Below are positions 1-5,355 of a stretch of 12,604 bases of DNA, in pieces; within the stretch, counting starts at the first letter, position 1; every line of letters starts with the position of its first letter. The stretch spans positions 1 through 12,604 of the forward strand of contig JAGODW010000017.1 of the NCBI GenBank assembly GCA_017998025.1. Reading direction: 5' to 3'. Both the position numbers and the translations under genes were made by a program. The stretch is from Spirochaetales bacterium. Lineage in GTDB: Bacteria > Spirochaetota > Spirochaetia > DTKZ01. The notes beneath the pieces were generated by a model that saw only the letters and a list, made by a program, of their open reading frames with translations, was not told the origin of the DNA and made no database searches.

Positions 1-24
1 ACCTACAGAAAAAGCAATATTCTG

Positions 25-771
25 TCAATCCACTCCTCGATTCTGGTAGATTCTACATACCTCTTCGTAACTCTCCCGGGTTCCGATGTCGTACCGGCTT
101 CCCGCAAAGAAGTACGCATGCACGGCTTTCCTCTCAAGAAGCCAGGGGATAAAGCTGCCAGGAGCATCGGGATTCATGCCTGCCTGAAGATACTCCTCAA
201 GCAAAGGTAGCGTATTCCATCGATAGAGGTAGATTGGGGGGACAGCATACGATGTACGAGGTGCCCGGGGTTTTTCCTGAAAACTAAGGACTCTCCAGCC
301 TGGATCCACTTCGATTACTCCGGTCCGTTTTAACTGTTCTCTATCGTTCAGCTGATGGGTGGTAATGCAGTCCGTACCCTTTGCATAAAAGAATTCAGCA
401 AAATCCTTCAATGAAAAATCAAACAGATTATCTCCAGCCAGCACCAGAGTATCTTCCTCGATTCTCTGCTCATGAACCGCAAAGGCAAGGTCGGCAATCG
501 CCCCAAAACGATGTTCGTTGTCCAGCGTACCGTCATTAAGGACCGTAACTAAAGGATAGGAAGATTGTCGGTATGCCCACTCATTAAACGTGTGGAAAAA
601 CTTACCGTTGGTCACAAGAAGTACTTCGCCCACTTCTGGAACTTCCCGGATCTTTTCCATTAACCGATCAAGGATTGGTTTACCCGCCACGTCTAAAAGT
701 GGTTTGGGTGTATTCAGCGTTAACGGGTACAGCCGAGTGGCAAAGCCCGCCGCAAGAAGCACACATTTCAT
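25..771 (-). CDS. Sugar-1-phosphate nucleotidyltransferase (RmlA/GalU-like NTP transferase)
   Basis: This is a cytoplasmic enzyme predicted to join a sugar 1-phosphate to a nucleoside triphosphate, giving an NDP-sugar and pyrophosphate. The 248-residue product has the family's N-terminal nucleotide-binding loop LLAAGFATRL (residues 5-14), followed by PKPLL (22-26). AGDN (112-115) carries the likely first metal ligand D114, EKP (166-168) follows, and YDIGT (227-231) carries the likely second metal ligand D228. It is shorter than RmlA (about 290 residues) and has no left-handed beta-helix acyltransferase tail, so it is a stand-alone transferase. The start is fixed by AAGGGG (complement of 780-785) eight bases before the ATG. 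The gene lies 17 bp downstream of the sugar kinase, in the same operon. This context suggests that its substrate is that kinase's product. The nucleotide (UTP, dTTP or GTP) cannot be read from the sequence. The fold assignment is firm and the substrate is inferred. Confidence 0.88.
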   Translation of the reverse strand: MKCVLLAAGFATRLYPLTLNTPKPLLDVAGKPILDRLMEKIREVPEVGEVLLVTNGKFFHTFNEWAYRQSSYPLVTVLNDGTLDNEHRFGAIADLAFAVHEQRIEEDTLVLAGDNLFDFSLKDFAEFFYAKGTDCITTHQLNDREQLKRTGVIEVDPGWRVLSFQEKPRAPRTSYAVPPIYLYRWNTLPLLEEYLQAGMNPDAPGSFIPWLLERKAVHAYFFAGSRYDIGTRESYEEVCRIYQNRGVD

Positions 772-788
772 TGATCTAACCCCTTAAT

Positions 789-1997
789 TTATTCTGCAAA
801 CGATCGCACTTCTTCCGGTGTTAAGATACGTGCGCCATCTCCTGTCTTACTGTAATACACTTTAAACGTGTCTTTGTACTGGGGGTGTTTTTTAGGATAC
901 ACGCTTTCGATCTTCTCCTGAATAGATTCCTTCTTTGACGGATCAACAAGCCCGATGCAGCACCCCCTATATCCGGCGCCGCTGAATCTGGCTCCGTACA
1001 CCCCATCGCAATCAGAGAGTGTCTCAAAAATAGTAATCAACTCCGGGCATCCACATTCATAGTTTCGGATAGAGCTTTCACCGGATTCGAACATCAATCT
1101 TCCGAAACCGGATACATCCCCCTCTTTCCAGAGCTGTAAACCTTTTAAGACCCGCTGGTTCTCTGAGAAGAAATGCTCTGCCCTTCTACGAAAGCGTCCG
1201 GGGAGGGATCCTTTTAATGCTTCAAACTGATCCGGAGCTACATCCCGCAAACGGACTTGTTTCAAAGGAGAAACTTTCCCTGAATCTAGTTCCTGAAGGA
1301 TCCAGGCAGCAACCTTACATTCATCCACCCGATTGTTGTAATCGGTCCCCATCAGGGCTGTGCTGATCCCTGAGTAGACTACAATTACTTCATAATCGGG
1401 CATTCGGGGACTTTTTGGCACCAGCTCGTACTGCTCGGTTCGGCAATCCATGAACATCAAATATCCCTTCTTGCTGAGAATATTGGCCGACTGGTCGAGG
1501 ATTCCATTGTTTAAACCAATAAAGTCCGTTTCCACCCAATGGCTCAACCGTATCAACTCTTCCTTAGAGGGGGAAAATCCATTCACATCGCAGAGAGCCA
1601 TCAGATAGGCGGTGATCACTGCCGCAGAAGAAGAAAGCCCTCCGATCGGATGACGGCCCCGGACAACTCCCTGGATACCTACCTTTAATTTATACTGCCG
1701 TTCCAGAGAAAGAGCTGCCCCTCGAATATAATTTCCCCAGAAACCCGGGATCATATCGGGTATATGATCCAGATGAAAGTATTCTTCATCCGGGAAATCC
1801 AGACTTTGAACACGAATGTACCTCTCGGGATTGGGAGCATAGGCTAAAAAGATGGAAGCATCTAAAGCCATTCCTGTCACATACCCATGCTGATGGTCTA
1901 CATGAGCACCCAGCGGACAGATCCGCAAGGGAGATTGAACAACCCGGACCTCATTTCTCGTGAACTTTTCTCGAAACATTTCTTTCAGTTTTTCCAT
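789..1997 (-). CDS. GHMP sugar kinase, galactokinase superfamily, galacturonokinase-like
   Basis: This enzyme is predicted to phosphorylate a hexose or hexuronic acid at C1 with ATP. Counting from the ATG at 1997 it has 402 residues. It shows the three galactokinase/GHMP blocks: the sugar-binding motif RICPLGAHVDHQHG (25-38), the ATP-binding loop PIGGLSSSAA (117-126), and GARFSGAGYRGCC (335-347). GILDQ (165-169) supplies the likely catalytic base D168. In galactokinases the first block is normally G-E-H-T-D-Y; here Glu is replaced by Ala31 and Tyr by His35. As I recall the family, plant galacturonokinase has this GAHxDH form, so galacturonate is a better guess than galactose. An in-frame TTG at 2090 would add 31 residues but has no ribosome site and lies upstream of the likely promoter. 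The ATG at 1997 has AGAGG (complement of 2007-2011) nine bases upstream. The gene is first in an operon with the nucleotidyltransferase. The GHMP fold is certain and the substrate uncertain. Confidence 0.85.
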   Translation of the reverse strand: MEKLKEMFREKFTRNEVRVVQSPLRICPLGAHVDHQHGYVTGMALDASIFLAYAPNPERYIRVQSLDFPDEEYFHLDHIPDMIPGFWGNYIRGAALSLERQYKLKVGIQGVVRGRHPIGGLSSSAAVITAYLMALCDVNGFSPSKEELIRLSHWVETDFIGLNNGILDQSANILSKKGYLMFMDCRTEQYELVPKSPRMPDYEVIVVYSGISTALMGTDYNNRVDECKVAAWILQELDSGKVSPLKQVRLRDVAPDQFEALKGSLPGRFRRRAEHFFSENQRVLKGLQLWKEGDVSGFGRLMFESGESSIRNYECGCPELITIFETLSDCDGVYGARFSGAGYRGCCIGLVDPSKKESIQEKIESVYPKKHPQYKDTFKVYYSKTGDGARILTPEEVRSFAE

Positions 1998-2033
1998 GGA
2001 AACGTACCTCTTGTGTCCTTCTTTTGTATCCCT

Positions 2034-2062
2034 CTTATAGAATGTTTTTTTGGATTTTTCTA
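2034..2062 (-). promoter_or_regulatory. Candidate promoter of the kinase-nucleotidyltransferase operon
   Basis: On the minus strand a -35-like TAGAAA (complement of 2057-2062) and a -10 TATAAG (complement of 2034-2039) are separated by 17 bases. The spacer contains a run of seven A's and the -35 overlaps a run of five, which could give intrinsic curvature. The predicted start near 2027 leaves a leader of about 30 bases that contains the AGAGG site of the kinase. It was found by eye only. Confidence 0.42.
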
Positions 2063-2103
2063 TACCGTCTCGTAAAGATAAAATTCTCAATTGGTTACTA
2101 CAG

Positions 2104-2121
2104 ATATACGAAAAGGTATAT
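2104..2121. repeat. Perfect inverted repeat ATATAC-N6-GTATAT
   Basis: Two six-base arms (2104-2109 and 2116-2121) flank GAAAAG. The repeat lies about 40 bp upstream of the kinase promoter's -35 and about 190 bp upstream of the sensory operon's -35. Its symmetry suits a dimeric regulator, but AT-rich arms of this size also arise by chance. Confidence 0.4.
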
Positions 2122-2165
2122 TTTTATAGAATCGTCCTTGAGTGCTCAGGGAGTTTGAACACCAT

Positions 2166-2207
2166 TGCAAAAGCAGGAGTGTGAGTTCTTATCCTCTTTG
2201 TTTTGCA
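2166..2207. repeat. Spaced inverted repeat TGCAAAA / TTTTGCA
   Basis: Seven-base perfect arms at 2166-2172 and 2201-2207 enclose 28 bases. These contain a further AGGA/TCCT pairing, so an imperfect nested stem could form. It lies upstream of the predicted sensory-operon promoter, so it is more likely a DNA site than a leader structure, unless a second promoter lies further upstream. Confidence 0.25.
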
Positions 2208-2313
2208 GATTCTCAAACGAACGGTCGCAAAGACGCTCTAGATAGGCTTCCACGAGGTGATCGAACGCCTTGTTGGCATTTCCCTCTGTATCCTGCTCTA
2301 CACCCCAAGCTGG

Positions 2314-2343
2314 TTGCATTGTATCTATGCATAGACATATACT
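2314..2343 (+). promoter_or_regulatory. Candidate promoter of the sensory operon with a palindrome in the spacer
   Basis: TTGCAT (2314-2319) and TATACT (2338-2343) are separated by 18 bases and each matches the sigma-70 consensus well. The 12-base perfect palindrome TCTATGCATAGA (2324-2335) sits between them, where a bound repressor would block RNA polymerase. The predicted start near 2350 leaves a leader of about 27 bases that includes GGAGG. Confidence 0.5.
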
Positions 2344-2376
2344 TGTACGTGGTAGTAACAGAGCACGGAGGTTCCC

Positions 2377-3129
2377 GTGTTGATAAAATGGCTGCTTCTT
2401 GTCTGTGTTATGGTATTTTTAGGCGGGTTTGGGAGTGCGCAGACTGTACGTATGGCTGTGTTTCAACTTGAGCCCTTTATGATGGAAGTCTCACCAAAAA
2501 AAGCGGGTGGAGTAACAGTCGAATACTGGGAACGATTCCTAGCCCCTAAGATGGGAGTGAATCTCGAGGTCGTTGGGCCCTATCCGATCCCTCGTGTGAT
2601 GAAGATGCTCGAAAACGGGGAGGTAGATGTGGTTTCACAGCTTTCGAAAACTGCAGAACGTGATGCGATCTTCCTCTATCCTGAAACTCACCTTACGCTG
2701 ATCAAGTACTGCGTCATAGTTCGTGCCAATGATCCTCTCAACGCCATAAAATCTCCTGCAGATTTCTATGGGAAAAAGATTGGATTTAGTGAGGATACGT
2801 ATCTGCCACCCTTCATGATCGATGAGCGTATCAAGATAGAACTGGTGTCGAATGCCGATTATCGGCGTATCAACCTCAATAAACTATTTGCCGGCAGGAT
2901 CGATGGCATATTGGACCTCAACTATGATTCGTTCTGCTATTACTTGAAGATCAACGGTCTGTATGAGAAGGTAAAGCCACTGCTGCTTCCGTTAGAGCCG
3001 GGCAAGGTGTACAGTCTGTTCAGAAGAACACCAGAGGGCAAAGCGCTCAGCGAGGCATTCGACCGTGCAAACCGCGAAGGACTCGCCGCCGGGGTATTCG
3101 AAAGCATCACGAGGGAGTATCTGCAATGA
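2377..3129 (+). CDS. Periplasmic solute-binding protein, family 3, probably a sensor component
   Basis: This 250-residue protein resembles the small extracytoplasmic binding proteins of the amino-acid (SBP_bac_3) type. Residues 1-22 form a signal peptide: a lysine, then a hydrophobic stretch, then GSA before Q. There is no lipobox cysteine, so it should be free in the periplasm. Family-like features are VRMAVFQLEPFM at the mature N-terminus, LENGEVDVVSQLSKTAERD, and the lobe-2 segment DFYGKKIGFSEDTYL. The start is GTG with GGAGG (2367-2371) five bases upstream; the next codon, TTG, would be an equally spaced alternative. The stop overlaps the histidine kinase start as ATGA, so the two are translationally coupled. 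No permease or ATPase is nearby. Together these suggest that it binds a periplasmic ligand and signals through the kinase. The ligand cannot be inferred. Confidence 0.82.
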   Translation: MLIKWLLLVCVMVFLGGFGSAQTVRMAVFQLEPFMMEVSPKKAGGVTVEYWERFLAPKMGVNLEVVGPYPIPRVMKMLENGEVDVVSQLSKTAERDAIFLYPETHLTLIKYCVIVRANDPLNAIKSPADFYGKKIGFSEDTYLPPFMIDERIKIELVSNADYRRINLNKLFAGRIDGILDLNYDSFCYYLKINGLYEKVKPLLLPLEPGKVYSLFRRTPEGKALSEAFDRANREGLAAGVFESITREYLQ

Positions 3130-4862
3130 TCTCTTCGAAACATGGGGCTACTCCTAACAGACGTAATCTCATGGATGAGAGCCACAGAGTGTCTATCCTT
3201 ATCTCCACCTCCATTATCGTGCTCGTTCAGCTGATCTCAATTGCGATTCTCGCCTTCTTTATGATGCGGAACATGAACCGCAACGCATCTATCACTGCAG
3301 ACGAGATTCAAGTTGTGCTGATAGAGCCTCTGTACAATGTAGATGATTTGCAGGTGATCCGTATAGGGGAAGCGCTTTTGTCCTCGGGCAGAATCTCAGG
3401 TATTACAGTAGATTCGACTGCAACTGGGCGTGTACTCAATCGAGTGCCAGAATCTGTTTCTCGATGGATTCCTCCCCAGTCGCGTTATATTGAATATAAG
3501 GATATCCCGCTCGGGACTGTCACGCTGTATTTCAACGATATCGAACTTAAAGAGATCATTCAGGGTATCTTGTGGATCATGCTGGCTTTGATCGTTGGAG
3601 TCATCTGTGCGAATTACGTTGCCCATCACCTTTTTGTAATGAAGCGCGTAGCACATGTATTCGGCCAGCTTTCGTCGGGTATCAATAAGATTGCAGCCGG
3701 ACAGTATGATACCCGAATCGCAGAGACTGGATACGCAGATATTGACGAAATTATCAGATTGATGAACGATATGTCGGCCAGGATACAGGCGAAGAATGAA
3801 GAGCTTCAAATAGCAAATACAAGGCTTGAGCAGCGCGTTGCAGAACGGACGCTTGAGCTCGAAGCTGCCCTTGAAGAACAGAAGCTGTTGCAGGATAGGC
3901 TCATCGAGTCTGAGAAACTTACCGCCCTGGGGCAGCTTTCTGCAGGTATCGCGCATGAACTCAACACACCGCTCGGAGCTATCATCTCGGCAAATCGTAC
4001 CCTGACAGGGTATCTCGATGAGAAGATTCCTGTAATGTACGATTTTCTGTCCCGACTCGATTCTGCAGAACGCTCTTTGTATGACGCGACCATTCGCCTG
4101 GGATTCAAGGATAACCGCACGTTGAATACTGCAATGCCGAATCGAAAGATCGCGGGGAGTATTGAAAAGCAACTGGAGAATAGGCAGATTCCAGAAAGTT
4201 CAAAGCTTGCCGCTCTGCTATTAGATCTGGGTCTTTCCAATCATGTCACTGAGATCATTCCATTTCTCGTGACACAGAAGAATCTGGAGATCGTCTCTGC
4301 TGCAGGAGAAACAATTATTGCACGGCGTATGGCTGAAATCATCAATGAGTCATCTCAGAAGGCTGCAGGTGTTGTTTCAGCCTTTCATGCCTACCTCTCT
4401 CAGGAAAAAGGCGAAGAAAATTTGGTGGATATTTCAGCGGATATCAGCCGAGTGCTAACCTTGATGCACAATATGCTCAAGCATGGAATTAATGTGCAGG
4501 CGGAACTAACTCCGGTGATGGTTCTGGGTTCTTCCGATAGGCTCTCTCAGGTTTGGATGAACCTTATTCGTAATGCCGCAGAGGCTATGAAATTCAAAGG
4601 AGAGCTTGAGATTCGTACAGAAATTCAGGGTGAGAATGCTGCTGTGTCGGTGATCGATAGCGGACCGGGGATACCGGAGGAGATTCGAGAAAGGATATTC
4701 GAACCGTTTTTCACTACGAAAAAAAAGGGTGAAGGGATGGGCCTTGGGCTTGATATATGTAAGCGGATTGTCGAATTACATAAAGGGACCATTACTTTTA
4801 AATCACAGCCAGGCAGAACCGAGTTTTTAGTTTTGATTCCTGCAGTGAAAGTCGACTTATGA
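3126..4862 (+). CDS. Membrane sensor histidine kinase with HAMP domain and an enlarged DHp domain
   Basis: This 578-residue inner-membrane kinase autophosphorylates on a histidine and passes phosphate to a receiver. In order it has transmembrane helix 1 (about 24-46), a periplasmic domain of roughly 95 residues (47-143), helix 2 (about 144-162), a HAMP-like linker (about 165-220), a coiled coil rich in E, L and R (about 216-262), the DHp domain and the ATPase domain. The H-box [13 protein letters not shown] places the phospho-histidine at H277. The N-box [12 protein letters not shown] has N483, the G1 box is DSGPGIP (511-517), and the G2 box is GEGMGLGL (535-542). About 100 mostly helical residues (295-395) lie between the H-box helix and the apparent second DHp helix (about 396-425). 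That is much longer than an ordinary HisKA domain. GGGAG eight bases before the ATG supports this start. It is coupled to the upstream binding protein by a 4-base overlap, which suggests that the periplasmic loop reads that protein's state. Confidence 0.93.
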   Translation: MISSKHGATPNRRNLMDESHRVSILISTSIIVLVQLISIAILAFFMMRNMNRNASITADEIQVVLIEPLYNVDDLQVIRIGEALLSSGRISGITVDSTATGRVLNRVPESVSRWIPPQSRYIEYKDIPLGTVTLYFNDIELKEIIQGILWIMLALIVGVICANYVAHHLFVMKRVAHVFGQLSSGINKIAAGQYDTRIAETGYADIDEIIRLMNDMSARIQAKNEELQIANTRLEQRVAERTLELEAALEEQKLLQDRLIESEKLTALGQLSAGIAHELNTPLGAIISANRTLTGYLDEKIPVMYDFLSRLDSAERSLYDATIRLGFKDNRTLNTAMPNRKIAGSIEKQLENRQIPESSKLAALLLDLGLSNHVTEIIPFLVTQKNLEIVSAAGETIIARRMAEIINESSQKAAGVVSAFHAYLSQEKGEENLVDISADISRVLTLMHNMLKHGINVQAELTPVMVLGSSDRLSQVWMNLIRNAAEAMKFKGELEIRTEIQGENAAVSVIDSGPGIPEEIRERIFEPFFTTKKKGEGMGLGLDICKRIVELHKGTITFKSQPGRTEFLVLIPAVKVDL

Positions 4863-4899
4863 TACTCTGCATAAACAACAAATAGATGGAGAAACAAAA

Positions 4900-5295
4900 G
4901 TGAAAAAGCAGGCGATTGTATGTGTAGATGATGAAGTGATAATCCTCTTATCCCTCATTCAGGAACTCAAGCATGCATTTGGATCGAATTATCTATATGA
5001 AAAGGCTACTGATGCCGATTCTGCCCTTGAAATCATCGAGGAGCTTGAACAAGAGGATGTGGAAGTCATTTTCATCATATCTGACTGGCTCATGCCTGGT
5101 ATGACAGGAGATGAATTCTTAAAGGTTGTTAACGAGAAGTATCCCCATATCAAAACGATCATGATAACAGGTCATGCAGATCAGACTGCCATAGACCGTG
5201 TGAGAAAAATCGATTCTGTCCTTGCAGTTTTTAGTAAGCCCTGGAATCCGGCTTCTCTGGTTGCTGTCATCGCAAAAAACGCAACAAATACATAA
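4900..5295 (+). CDS. Single-domain response regulator (receiver only)
   Basis: This 131-residue protein is one receiver domain with no output domain. The acidic pocket is D10-D11, the phosphoacceptor is D62 in [10 protein letters not shown], the switch threonine is T90 in MITGHA, and the conserved lysine is K113 in FSKPW, so all key residues are present. The start is GTG with GGAGA (4888-4892) seven bases upstream. It lies 37 bp after the histidine kinase in the same direction and is its obvious partner. Without a DNA-binding or enzymatic output it would act by protein contact, as CheY and Spo0F do, or pass phosphate to another protein encoded elsewhere. No promoter or terminator was seen between it and the kinase. 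After its stop there is only a small hairpin without a T-run. Confidence 0.93.
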   Translation: MKKQAIVCVDDEVIILLSLIQELKHAFGSNYLYEKATDADSALEIIEELEQEDVEVIFIISDWLMPGMTGDEFLKVVNEKYPHIKTIMITGHADQTAIDRVRKIDSVLAVFSKPWNPASLVAVIAKNATNT

Positions 5296-5355
5296 TATCC
5301 TTACAGAGGGATGGTGGTCTTCGATTGCACGATAAACGCACGTAAATTAAATAAG

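Larger units (their letters stand above)
1998..2376. other. Divergent intergenic region, 379 bp, no convincing gene
   Basis: This gap separates the leftward kinase operon from the rightward sensory operon. It holds the kinase promoter, an inverted repeat at 2104-2121, a spaced inverted repeat at 2166-2207, and the promoter of the sensory operon with an internal palindrome. An open frame at 2142-2471 crosses it. That frame lacks a ribosome site, resembles no family I know and overlaps the real gene start, so it was not called. The stretch at about 2210-2310 shows nothing I can name. Confidence 0.6.

Noticed and set aside
6..24. Inverted repeat CAGAA/TTCTG just past the nucleotidyltransferase stop
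   Set aside because: It has only five pairs and no clear T-run after it within the window; it is too weak to call a terminator.
1998..2090. N-terminal extension of the sugar kinase from a TTG at 2090
   Set aside because: There is no Shine-Dalgarno sequence at the TTG, the best promoter lies inside this stretch, and the ATG at 1997 has AGAGG and fits the family length.
2142..2471. Open frame of 109 codons in the divergent region
   Set aside because: It has no ribosome site and no recognisable family, and it overlaps the well-supported start of the binding protein in another frame.
3396..4172. Long antisense open frame (258 codons) inside the histidine kinase
   Set aside because: It lies wholly opposite strongly conserved kinase sequence and its translation resembles no protein; it is a shadow frame.
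5297..5312. Hairpin ATCCTT-ACAG-AGGGAT after the response regulator, as a terminator
   Set aside because: The stem is six pairs including a G-T pair, with no run of T after it on either strand.
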